A DNA stretch of 17,240 nt from Phycisphaerales bacterium UBA1845 (lineage in GTDB: Bacteria > Planctomycetota > Phycisphaerae > UBA1845). Made by a program: the position numbers and the translations under genes. The notes below the pieces were generated by a model. The model was not told the DNA's origin and did no database searches. It saw nothing but the letters and a program-made list of their open reading frames with translations. Shown here piece by piece: positions 5,737-12,999 of this stretch. Where the stretch lies: positions 372 to 17,611 of the forward strand of contig DDIR01000142.1 in the NCBI GenBank assembly GCA_002338715.1, written 5' to 3'. The first letter of the stretch is position 1. Each line of letters begins with the position of its first letter.

Positions 5737-7266
5737 ATGGTATCGCAAACAACGGGACAATCGGTGGAAAAGGTCAAGATTCTTTGCGGCGGCACTTGGG
5801 AAGACAGCCCCACGCAGCGTTGGAGCGACGTCTACAATCCGTCCACCGGTAAAGTGATCGCACAAGTTCCGTTGTGCAGCGTCTCCGAAGTCGATCGCGT
5901 CGTGCAAGCCGCGGCGAAGGCGCTACCCGCGTGGGCCGAAACACCCGTCGTCGAACGCGCTCAGGTGATGTTTCGTTATCGCGAACTCGTGCAGTCGAAT
6001 TTCGAAGAGATCGCGCAGATCGTTACCCGCGAACACGGCAAGACCATCGGCGAAGCCCGCGCGTCGGTGCAGCGCGGCGTCGAGATGATCGAGTTCGCCT
6101 GCGGAATCCCCAGCCTCATCATGGGCCAATGCGTCGACAACATCGCCCGCCGCGTCGATTGCGAAACCATTCGCCATCCCGTTGGCGTGTGCGCCGGGAT
6201 CACACCGTTTAACTTCCCCGCGATGGTTCCGCTTTGGATGTACCCGGTCGCGATCACCTGCGGCAATACGTTTGTGCTTAAACCGTCGGAGAAAGTTCCG
6301 CTGTCGGCGATGCGGTTGGCCGAACTCCTCACCGAAGCCGGTTTGCCCGATGGCGTGTTCAGCGTTGTGCATGGCGATAAGGAAGCCGTCGATGCGCTGC
6401 TTCAGCATGAACTGGTCAAAGCCGTTTCGTTCGTCGGTTCGACCAACATCGCGCGATACATCTATCAGGAAGGTACGAAAAACGGCAAGCGCGTGCAGGC
6501 GGCTGGCGGTGCGAAGAACCACCTCATCATCATGCCCGATGCCGACCTCGATCAATCCGTCGCGGCGCTGGCTGCATCCGCGTATGGCTGCGCCGGAGAA
6601 CGCTGCATGGCCGGCAGTGTCGCGCTGGCGGTTGGCGACGTTGGCGACAAACTCGTCGACCGACTTTGCAACCATGCAGGCAAGATGCGCGTCGGTTCGA
6701 CCGAAGGCAACAGCGACGTCGACATGGGCCCGCTGGTCACCCGCGAACATCTCGAACGCGTCGTCGGTTATCTCGACATCGCCAAAGAGGAAGGCGCGAC
6801 CGTTCCGCTGGATGGCCGCAACGCCAAGATCAGCGGTGATGGCTTCCTCGTCGGCCCGAGCGTGATCGATCAGGTCAAACCGGGGATGCGCGTTCACAAG
6901 GAAGAGATTTTTGGCCCGGTGCTATCGGTCGTTCGGGCGAAAGACATCGACGAAGCACTCAACATCGGCAAGGACTGCGAGTACGGCAACGGTGCGTCGA
7001 TCTTCACGAGAAGTGGGTGGGCCGCCCGCGAATTCAAACGCCATTTCAATGCCGGCATGATCGGCATCAACGTCGGCGTCCCTGCACCGATGGCCTGGTT
7101 CCCGTTCACCGGCTGGAACAATTCGTTCTTCGGCGACCTTCACATCCAGGGCACCGAAAGCATCCAGTTCTACACCAAGCAGAAGATGACGATGACAAGA
7201 TGGTTCGAATCCGGCGCCGACTCGCACCACGACCCGGTGTGGAAAACGATGACCGGCGGGAAGTAG
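5737..7266 (+). CDS. mmsA: CoA-acylating methylmalonate-semialdehyde / malonate-semialdehyde dehydrogenase
   Basis: A 509-residue aldehyde dehydrogenase-fold protein, the usual MmsA length. ITPFNFPAMVPLWMYP (about 155-170) carries the oxyanion asparagine N159 and GCAGERCMA carries the catalytic C290. Where ordinary aldehyde dehydrogenases have the glutamate of ELGGKNP, this protein has AAGGAKNH; loss of that general base is typical of the CoA-dependent MMSDH branch. The reaction turns methylmalonate semialdehyde into propionyl-CoA, or malonate semialdehyde into acetyl-CoA, with NAD+ and release of CO2. That is the last step for thymine- or uracil-derived beta-amino acids after transamination, and also serves valine or inositol breakdown. 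The start is set by AAAGGTG (5724-5730) six bases before ATG 5737; an in-frame ATG at 5557 lies inside the repeat element and is unlikely. Transcribed divergently from the amidase unit. Confidence 0.93.
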   Translation: MVSQTTGQSVEKVKILCGGTWEDSPTQRWSDVYNPSTGKVIAQVPLCSVSEVDRVVQAAAKALPAWAETPVVERAQVMFRYRELVQSNFEEIAQIVTREHGKTIGEARASVQRGVEMIEFACGIPSLIMGQCVDNIARRVDCETIRHPVGVCAGITPFNFPAMVPLWMYPVAITCGNTFVLKPSEKVPLSAMRLAELLTEAGLPDGVFSVVHGDKEAVDALLQHELVKAVSFVGSTNIARYIYQEGTKNGKRVQAAGGAKNHLIIMPDADLDQSVAALAASAYGCAGERCMAGSVALAVGDVGDKLVDRLCNHAGKMRVGSTEGNSDVDMGPLVTREHLERVVGYLDIAKEEGATVPLDGRNAKISGDGFLVGPSVIDQVKPGMRVHKEEIFGPVLSVVRAKDIDEALNIGKDCEYGNGASIFTRSGWAAREFKRHFNAGMIGINVGVPAPMAWFPFTGWNNSFFGDLHIQGTESIQFYTKQKMTMTRWFESGADSHHDPVWKTMTGGK

Positions 7267-7286
7267 TCAACGCCGCAGATGCGGGG

Positions 7287-7306
7287 CCCAGGACTTCAAT
7301 CCTGGG
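7287..7306 (+). terminator. Hairpin after the dehydrogenase gene
   Basis: CCCAGGA (7287-7293) and TCCTGGG (7300-7306) pair perfectly around a six-base loop, 20 bases after the stop codon. There is no T run, so this may be a processed-end or weak terminator hairpin. Confidence 0.45.
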
Positions 7307-7328
7307 GGAGTCGATTGAATCAACGTAT

Positions 7329-7350
7329 GGTGCGGTTTACCGCACCTGTT
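7329..7350 (+). terminator. Second hairpin after the dehydrogenase gene
   Basis: GGTGCGG-TTTA-CCGCACC (7329-7346) is a perfect seven-pair stem with a four-base loop, followed by TGTT. With the hairpin at 7287 it forms a tandem pair in the 114-base gap before the next gene. Confidence 0.5.
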
Positions 7351-7380
7351 AAGGTGCCATTGTTTGAAACCAGGTCTTGA

Positions 7381-7989
7381 ATGTTTCAGGAAGCTGAGAT
7401 CACCGAGCATGCGATGGAGTATGTGCTCAAGTGCCTGATGCACGGAACTGCTCTACATGAATCGTTGAGACTTGCCGTCGAGCGAGAGACAGACCGCATC
7501 GTCGCAATGCTTCCCAAGGATGCGCCCACAGAGTACGCGCAACGGCCGGAACACGGGTTCTGGATGGATGGCGTTGAACCCGCTGCGTGGATATCCACAG
7601 TTGTTCGATGTCACTTACAGCAAGGTGAAGGTCGATCAATTGTTCTACCAATTACGGCTCAGGGAAAAACTAGGTTTCGGCGGAGTTTTGGAGAAGTCAA
7701 CTTACTTGATCGCGGTGAATCTTCCTTCGTACTTCTGAGTCCAGCGTTTCAATCGGTTGATACGATCATAGAAATTGTCTGCACATGCCTAAGCCGTGGG
7801 GCAGAAATAGCAGTTCTGACAAACGTATCGAAAGACCGCTCCACTCAATTTGTAGACGACTCAGTAGGCGATGCCGTGCTGCATAAGTGTGCAGAAGAAG
7901 CAACTGAGGTGATCTGTTATGCGTATGACGGCGAAGGTTACATTTTGTGGCAGCGGCGCAAGAAGGCCAATTTGACACGCAAAGACTGA
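7381..7989 (+). CDS. Hypothetical protein (202 aa)
   Basis: I do not recognise this protein. It is soluble-looking, with no signal peptide or membrane segment. The N-terminal third is helical and charged, the middle alternates hydrophobic strands (SIVLPITAQG, SSFVLLSP), and the basic tail ends LWQRRKKANLTRKD. Only a weak ribosome site (AGG at 7372-7374) precedes the ATG. The start lies 34 bases after a hairpin that follows the dehydrogenase gene, so it is probably a separate transcript. Sampled lines have about 45-55% G+C, below the roughly 60% of the dehydrogenase gene, which may point to a different origin. The next gene follows after 40 bases in the same direction. Confidence 0.65.
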   Translation: MFQEAEITEHAMEYVLKCLMHGTALHESLRLAVERETDRIVAMLPKDAPTEYAQRPEHGFWMDGVEPAAWISTVVRCHLQQGEGRSIVLPITAQGKTRFRRSFGEVNLLDRGESSFVLLSPAFQSVDTIIEIVCTCLSRGAEIAVLTNVSKDRSTQFVDDSVGDAVLHKCAEEATEVICYAYDGEGYILWQRRKKANLTRKD

Positions 7990-8029
7990 AGTTAAGGTCA
8001 TTCGGCCGAAACGCGGCAGAGGTTTCGAG

Positions 8030-8401
8030 ATGTTACGACGTCCATACAAAACGATTCTTTTGCTACTCGCGGTCGTGGTTCTCGGGCTGCTTGTTGCGGG
8101 CTCGCTGGTTCTGTATTCAACGTCTCCCATCGATCCGAATGTTCTTGAAGTCTTGAATCCCGGTGTGGTCAACGGCGTGTTTCGTTGCGAGGTCGTGGAT
8201 TTGTTCAATTCCGCAAACCGATTTGACCGGTACGAAATTAGCCGGGACGACGGCGAGGTTCTCGTCGAGATCCATGTCGGCTTGCGGCGCAATTCTGGCC
8301 ACCCGGATGGATTCGATCGCGTTCAAATCAATCTCGAACCAAGTGACCGCATAGTGATTCTGACCGACGGCACAAAGGAAAGAGTCGTCTGGTCAAAGTA
8401 G
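8030..8401 (+). CDS. Hypothetical single-pass membrane protein (123 aa)
   Basis: Residues about 8-29 form one hydrophobic segment after a basic start (MLRRPYKT), so the protein is probably anchored in the inner membrane with about 90 residues outside. The outer part is strand-rich with no recognised domain. AGAGG (8018-8022) sits seven bases before the ATG, supporting the start. It follows the 202-residue hypothetical gene by 40 bases, suggesting co-transcription, and converges on the zinc-ribbon gene. Confidence 0.65.
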   Translation: MLRRPYKTILLLLAVVVLGLLVAGSLVLYSTSPIDPNVLEVLNPGVVNGVFRCEVVDLFNSANRFDRYEISRDDGEVLVEIHVGLRRNSGHPDGFDRVQINLEPSDRIVILTDGTKERVVWSK

Positions 8402-8409
8402 GTATCGTT

Positions 8410-8471
8410 CCGCCCCCGCATCATCGCGGCGCTCGGGTAGCCGAGGAGGAGAGTCGATCGGTAGGGGGCGG
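8410..8471. other. GC-rich inverted repeat between converging genes
   Basis: CCGCCCCC (8410-8417) pairs with GGGGGCGG (8464-8471) across 46 bases, just after the 123-residue membrane protein gene and just before the end of the converging gene. It may act as a terminator structure, but the long loop makes this weak. Confidence 0.25.
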
Positions 8472-8489
8472 TTCACCGCATCTGCCAAA

Positions 8490-9113
8490 CTAGTCGGCAT
8501 CATCGGTATTGGAAATCGATTCATACGATCGAATCCAGTTCGCAAAGAAACCTCGCATCAGAAAAGTGGTCACAACAAACACCGCAAAAACGCACACGAC
8601 GCCTAGGATGCTGTTCGGATATGCAATTGAAAGCGGCAGCCGCATCCATCGTGGCGCTTGGAAAGGAAGTGCGACCGCTGCCGACACATAAATGCAAATG
8701 AACGTCGTCCGGGCAATGAATGACACCAATGCCCGGCTCTTGTTCTTCAGGGCTTCGTTTTTCCTGCACTTGATGAGGAGAGTCGTGCCGAGACCGACTG
8801 AGCCGGCTACGCCGATGGCAAGAAACAACCAGCCAATGTCCGACCAAAACAACAGAAACAAGCCGAGCACCGCGAGATACAGAAATCCGCTGGTGAGTAT
8901 CCCCGGCGATTCAAGTCCATTGGCGGTTGGCAGCGTGCCTGAGTATTCGAGTTCCTGCTTCGTGTTTATCCGTCCGCATTCTGGGCATCTCTTGGGGTAC
9001 CCGGTGTGGCCGCTTAGGTCATATCCACACGCTTGGCAAATTGTTTGCGGAGACCATGACGCCATTGGCACCACTAACTTTGAAACGCGAAGCCGGGCCA
9101 ACGGTATTCGCAT
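8490..9113 (-). CDS. Zinc-ribbon membrane protein of unknown function
   Basis: The N-terminus holds a four-cysteine zinc ribbon, C26-x2-C29-GYDL ... C43-PE-C46-G, a pattern I associate with many planctomycete proteins. After a short linker come four hydrophobic segments at about residues 71-90, 92-113, 130-150 and 168-190. Function is unknown; a membrane protein with a cytoplasmic metal-binding knob is all that can be said. The start is uncertain. ATG 9113 gives 207 residues and has no clear ribosome site; an in-frame ATG at 9065 gives 191 residues starting MASWSPQ, ten residues ahead of the ribbon. A GAGGAGGG sequence near 9155-9162 on this strand is too far from either. It lies downstream of the beta-lactamase-family gene and may share its transcript. 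Confidence 0.72.
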   Translation of the reverse strand: MRIPLARLRVSKLVVPMASWSPQTICQACGYDLSGHTGYPKRCPECGRINTKQELEYSGTLPTANGLESPGILTSGFLYLAVLGLFLLFWSDIGWLFLAIGVAGSVGLGTTLLIKCRKNEALKNKSRALVSFIARTTFICIYVSAAVALPFQAPRWMRLPLSIAYPNSILGVVCVFAVFVVTTFLMRGFFANWIRSYESISNTDDAD

Positions 9114-9199
9114 TTCGGGAATCTGGCAATCATGACGGAGTTGTATTGGGGCTACCCTCCTCTTGTTGCGCCTTGCAATCTCAGCTGCATACTCCGTGT

Positions 9200-10873
9200 T
9201 TACTCCTCCTTGTCGGGCAGTCGTTTCGCCCTTTGATCCAACCCTCCCTGATGCAGGGTCAGGGCTGTTGTCTTGCCGTCTTCGATATGGAAGGTGATCG
9301 CCGCTTCCACGACTTTGTAGAAGAATTTGTCCTCAGCCTCAGCGAAGACGGGGAACGACGGCTGACCGGTGAGTTGGACGTACAGCTGATCTTCCTTGAG
9401 CGTGACGTCGAACCTGACCGACGGGGCGAGTTCGTATTGGCCGACATACCGCTCCAGGATTTTTGGGTCGACTTCGATTTCCTTCTTCGGCGCGGGTGGT
9501 GTGTAGTTTTCCTTGCGGGGGCCTTTCTGCTCCGCACCGTTTTGTTTCCAGATCAGGTGCGTGACCTTGCCATTGTCATCGACGACGAATTCGCCAGCCG
9601 CTTCAACTTCAATCAGAAAGAATTCCGTCTTGCTCTTGGGATAGAGCGTGTACGCCTGTTGGCCCGTGGGCTCGACGGTGAGCATGCCGTTTTGCACCTG
9701 CACATTCATCATGAGTCCGGGCTGAAGTTCGTAATATCCGACGTAGGACTTGAGCGTCTTCTCATCGACCTTGGCGGTCGGTTCATTCCAACGCGTATCC
9801 ATGTCAATCTCTGGTTCGAGCGTGTGGAGTCCGATGTCATCCACGCCGAGGCTGCTGGTGTTGGTCAGCACGACCACGCCGAATTTCTTATCCGGTGTGA
9901 ACCCGACAAAGCTGCGATAGCCACCGGTACCGCCGTTGTGCCAGATGAGCTTGCGGCCCTTGTGATCGCGAATGTGCCAACCGAGTCCGACGTCGGTGTT
10001 GGGGATGGTGCTTTTGACGGTCGGTTCGTGCGAGAGTTTCATCGCCTCCTGCAACGGACTTGGGATGATGCCGAGGTTGGCGGAGACGAACTTGAGCATG
10101 TCGTTGGCGCTGGAGACAAGATCGCCCGCGCCGGCCAGCGTGGGAATGTCCCAGTTACCGGCTTCCACTGCACCGCTGTAACCCTGTGCTGCACGAGATG
10201 CGGCATCCGATCGAACCGAACACACGGTCGACGTCATGCCCAACGGTTTGGCGATGCGCTGCCAGACGAGTTGCTCGTAGGTTTGGTTGGCCGCCCGCGA
10301 CAGGATGTTTCCCAAAAGACCCGCGCCCAGATTTGAGTACGCATACTTTTCGCCGATCGGTGATTCCATCACGTAGCCGTCGAGAAAGTCGTAGAGGTCC
10401 TGCGGCGAGTAGCTGGCGTACGGATTGTCCGAATCGTCGGGAACCATGTTGTCGGGAAGTCGCGGCAGGCCCGACGTATGGTTGGAAAGATTCTTGAGGG
10501 TGATTTCTTTGTCGTCCTTGGTTGGCGTGTCGATGTCGTCGGGAAGGTACTTGCTGATCGGATCATCGAGCGCGACTTCGCCTTTCGTCACCATGTCGGC
10601 GAGCAGTATGCCGGTGAACGCTTTGGTGATCGAGCCGATTTCATAGACGGTGTCGCCATCGACTTTGTTGCCGCCGTTTCGCTTGGTCCAACCCTCGCCC
10701 ATCACGGTTGAACCATTCGCATCGATGACGCCGATGACGATGCTCGGCGCGTACCCGTTCTTGACGCGGGCTTGAACCATCTGCTTGACGTCGTCAGGAA
10801 TTTGCGGGGCTTGGTTGTTGGGGACCGAAGACGCGAACAACATGGCGGCGATTGAAACGATGAGTGAATTCAT
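9200..10873 (-). CDS. Serine beta-lactamase-family (S12) hydrolase with tandem C-terminal repeats
   Basis: A 557-residue protein with a signal-like hydrophobic N-terminus, presumably exported. The catalytic domain (about 25-350) has the class C/DD-peptidase motifs: SITK at 81-84 with nucleophile S81 and K84, YSN at 179-181, and HNGGTGG at 312-318 in place of KTG. Two similar modules follow at about 375-455 and 477-553, each opening YVGxYEL and ending in short beta strands, of the kind fused to many family members (DUF3471-like). Such proteins include esterases, D-amino-acid amidases and peptidases; real beta-lactam hydrolysis is not implied. AGGAAA (10881-10886) is seven bases before the ATG. 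The zinc-ribbon gene follows after an 86-base gap. Confidence 0.88.
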   Translation of the reverse strand: MNSLIVSIAAMLFASSVPNNQAPQIPDDVKQMVQARVKNGYAPSIVIGVIDANGSTVMGEGWTKRNGGNKVDGDTVYEIGSITKAFTGILLADMVTKGEVALDDPISKYLPDDIDTPTKDDKEITLKNLSNHTSGLPRLPDNMVPDDSDNPYASYSPQDLYDFLDGYVMESPIGEKYAYSNLGAGLLGNILSRAANQTYEQLVWQRIAKPLGMTSTVCSVRSDAASRAAQGYSGAVEAGNWDIPTLAGAGDLVSSANDMLKFVSANLGIIPSPLQEAMKLSHEPTVKSTIPNTDVGLGWHIRDHKGRKLIWHNGGTGGYRSFVGFTPDKKFGVVVLTNTSSLGVDDIGLHTLEPEIDMDTRWNEPTAKVDEKTLKSYVGYYELQPGLMMNVQVQNGMLTVEPTGQQAYTLYPKSKTEFFLIEVEAAGEFVVDDNGKVTHLIWKQNGAEQKGPRKENYTPPAPKKEIEVDPKILERYVGQYELAPSVRFDVTLKEDQLYVQLTGQPSFPVFAEAEDKFFYKVVEAAITFHIEDGKTTALTLHQGGLDQRAKRLPDKEE

Positions 10874-11349
10874 GGGTGCGTTTCCTGAGCAGATGGGCGA
10901 ATGGTCGCGACAAGCCGGTTATGTTAACCCATGACGGGCGCGGGGCGGTGTCGGATATCGTCGATTGATGTAATCAACACGCCGTTTGATCCTCATCGCA
11001 GCCTGCCCCTTTGTCATTTTCCGCGAAAGCGGGAATCCAGAATCGAATCAGGACCGCTACAATTCATCACGCACGGATGGTCGAGTCCAACGTCCATGGC
11101 GGGCAGGCAAGGTTGGCGCATCCCCCTGGATTCCCGCTTTCGCGGGAATGACGACATGGCACAGCGATGGTGTGATTTTTGGGGCTGTCATGCTGCAACG
11201 TTTTGCAGTGCATGAGCTTGTGAGCTCGCGTGCCGTTGCCGCGGTGGAAAGCACAAACGGCTGATCTTGTGGTTTTTCCGCAACCCCGTATCTTCGCCGC
11301 TTCGGCAATTCAATGCTCCACAAGGCAGGCATCAGCAGGGGAGAACAGG
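10874..11349. other. 476-base gene-free stretch
   Basis: This divergent region separates the beta-lactamase-family gene (-) from the RdgC-like gene (+). It holds the 140-bp paired palindrome (11013-11152) and a small hairpin GGTTA-TGT-TAACC (10917-10929). I find no convincing coding sequence and no clear -35/-10 pair in it. Confidence 0.6.
11013..11152. repeat. 140-bp paired nested palindrome, third family
   Basis: The arm at 11126-11152 (27 bases) is the reverse complement of 11013-11040 (28 bases), apart from one substitution and one extra base near the outer end of the left arm. The core of each arm is a hairpin, TTCCCGC-TTTC-GCGGGAA on the right and TTCCGC-GAAA-GCGGGAA on the left. The 85-base centre carries no recognised feature. 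Very similar CCGCGAAAGCGG repeats are, from memory, common intergenic elements in many unrelated bacteria. Confidence 0.85.
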
Positions 11350-12555
11350 ATGGGTTTTGCGTCCGGATCGGTCACGTTTCGTCGGTACAAAATCGTCAAC
11401 TGGACACACGCGAATATCGACGACGCGTTCGTCGAAGCGCTGACCAATTGCGCGTTTGGCCGCTATCAATTGGTCCACGACGAAAGCACGCAGATCGGCT
11501 GGGTCACACCGCAGCATGTTCTCGATGCCGAATTTGCCGGTGAGAAGATTGCGGCTGGTCGGTTCGCCCACTTTGCGATGCGACTCGATCGCAACACGGT
11601 GCCCGCAGCGATCAAGCGCAGCTACTTCGAGATCGAGCGTCTCGCCGCCCTCGAAGCCAGCGGCAGGGATTTTCTCAACAAGCGCGAGTTGAAAGAGGCG
11701 AGGGAGTCGGCCAACCGCCGCGCGGAAAAGGAAGCGCGTTCGGGCGCGTTTCGCCGGATCAATTCGTTTCCGATCGTCGTCGATCTTGAAAAGGCGATGC
11801 TCTATTTCGGCAACGCATCGAACGGTGTGAACGAACACATGCAGCGCCTGTTCGTCGATACGTTCGACGTGCAACTCGCACCACTCAATACGCATACCAT
11901 GGCGATTTCGATTGCCGAATCGGAAGGGCTTATGCGGGCGCTCGAAGACGGCAAACCGTCGCACTGGGTTTCCATACCTGATGGCGCCGACGGAGATTTT
12001 CACGGATTGGACCCAACCGATTGCAGTTACCTTGGGCGCGAATTCTTAAGTTGGATCTGGTTCAACGTGGAAACCAACGAAGGCGTGATCCGTTTGCCCG
12101 ATGACACCGATGCAATGTTGTCGGTCGTCAACCAAGCCAACCTCAAATGCGATTTCGAATTGACGGGAGCCGTGTCGGTTCGTGGTGACGCCCCCGCGCG
12201 GATGAGAGAAAGCAAAGCCGCCCTCGCCACCGGGAAGCAGCCGACACGATTGGGCTTGCTGTTGGCGAGTCGGTTGGGTGAGTGGGCGTTGACGCTGGAT
12301 GGTCCGACGCTCGGCGTGTTCGGTTTGCAGATACCAGCCGGCGACGATGATGACGCCGACAAGTCGCAGATTCTCGAATCGCGCTGCGAATCGGTGTCGG
12401 ACCTGTGCGGAAGTTTGGACCTGCTATTTCAGCGGTTTCTGCGATTGCGGTTGTCGAAGGAATGGGATGCCGTCCATACGCGAATCGCCATGTGGATCGC
12501 GCAATTTGATCCGCGCGATGCCAGAGACGAGCAGCGATTGGCCTCGGTCGGTTAG
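11350..12555 (+). CDS. rdgC: RdgC-like recombination-associated protein
   Basis: A 401-residue protein whose first 180 residues resemble E. coli RdgC as I recall it: an opening beta strand, IGWVTP at 49-54 (RdgC has MGWVPP), NTVPAAIKRSYFEIERLAA at 82-100 (RdgC: lP.pVIKqale.Kia.LE), a charged helical stretch GRDFLNKRELKEARES, then GAFRR and a VVDLEKAMLYFGNAS segment. RdgC is a ring-shaped DNA-binding protein that modulates RecA and replication-fork restart. The protein is about 100 residues longer than E. coli RdgC; the C-terminal half fits less clearly. GGGGAG (11337-11342) lies seven bases before ATG 11350; an earlier in-frame ATG at 11230 lacks a site. It ends ten bases before the converging MshEN gene. 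The family call is from motif memory. Confidence 0.6.
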   Translation: MGFASGSVTFRRYKIVNWTHANIDDAFVEALTNCAFGRYQLVHDESTQIGWVTPQHVLDAEFAGEKIAAGRFAHFAMRLDRNTVPAAIKRSYFEIERLAALEASGRDFLNKRELKEARESANRRAEKEARSGAFRRINSFPIVVDLEKAMLYFGNASNGVNEHMQRLFVDTFDVQLAPLNTHTMAISIAESEGLMRALEDGKPSHWVSIPDGADGDFHGLDPTDCSYLGREFLSWIWFNVETNEGVIRLPDDTDAMLSVVNQANLKCDFELTGAVSVRGDAPARMRESKAALATGKQPTRLGLLLASRLGEWALTLDGPTLGVFGLQIPAGDDDDADKSQILESRCESVSDLCGSLDLLFQRFLRLRLSKEWDAVHTRIAMWIAQFDPRDARDEQRLASVG

Positions 12556-12565
12556 CCGCGCTCGT

Positions 12566-12838
12566 TTAGTCGGCGACGAGCGACATCACTTCGTGTCGCT
12601 CAAACGTCTTGAGCACGTCGATGAGTTGACCGGCATCGATGATGCCGTAGCGCACCATCACCAGACCAATGAGCATGTGGGGGTGGCCGCGGTTGATCAA
12701 ATCCTTTTGAATCTTGACCGCACGGTTGACGTCGGCTGACGTGCAGTATCCCAATGCGATGGCATAGTCACCGAAGCGTTTTGATTCGCTCGAATCAAGC
12801 TCAGACAGATTCGATTCGCGAAGGTTTGATTCACGCAT
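12566..12838 (-). CDS. Stand-alone MshEN-type (predicted c-di-GMP-binding) protein
   Basis: The 90-residue protein is almost entirely one MshEN (type II secretion ATPase N-terminal) domain. Residues 21-44 fit the 24-residue c-di-GMP motif RLG-x2-LV-x2-G-x6-L-x2-AL-x2-Q, beginning RFGDYAIALG and ending KIQ. Residues 56-79 form the second copy, in which the leading arginine is replaced by leucine and the final glutamine by phenylalanine. The copies are 11 residues apart instead of about 5. There is no ATPase domain. The N-terminus has a short duplication, RESNL-RESNL. The start at 12838 is chosen because AGGGAGG (12844-12850) is five bases upstream; an ATG at 12868 would include that site. Last gene of a minus-strand group, 161 bases after glycerate kinase. 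Its job may be a c-di-GMP adaptor, but this is inferred. Confidence 0.75.
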   Translation of the reverse strand: MRESNLRESNLSELDSSESKRFGDYAIALGYCTSADVNRAVKIQKDLINRGHPHMLIGLVMVRYGIIDAGQLIDVLKTFERHEVMSLVAD

Positions 12839-12999
12839 GTGGGCCTCCCTCGTCTTGAACGCGTGCACCCGCTAACTCATTTTGAGATATCGAGCGAGCT
12901 TCATCTTTTTTATCGACCTTAAGATTGGGCAACTTGGATGAGCGGTGACGCGGTAAACGCCCGATATGCGCGGTGAAGCGGCTTGGGGGCCGTCGCGCG

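Noticed and set aside
5923..6897. Long open frame on the minus strand opposite the dehydrogenase gene
   Set aside because: It lies wholly within a strongly conserved enzyme gene on the other strand, and its amino acid content (rich in Arg, His, Asp, Gly) is what antisense reading of G+C-rich codons gives.
8927..10336. 469-codon open frame on the plus strand opposite the beta-lactamase-family gene
   Set aside because: The minus strand shows SxxK, YxN and HxG motifs in order. The plus-strand frame has none and spans two minus-strand genes.
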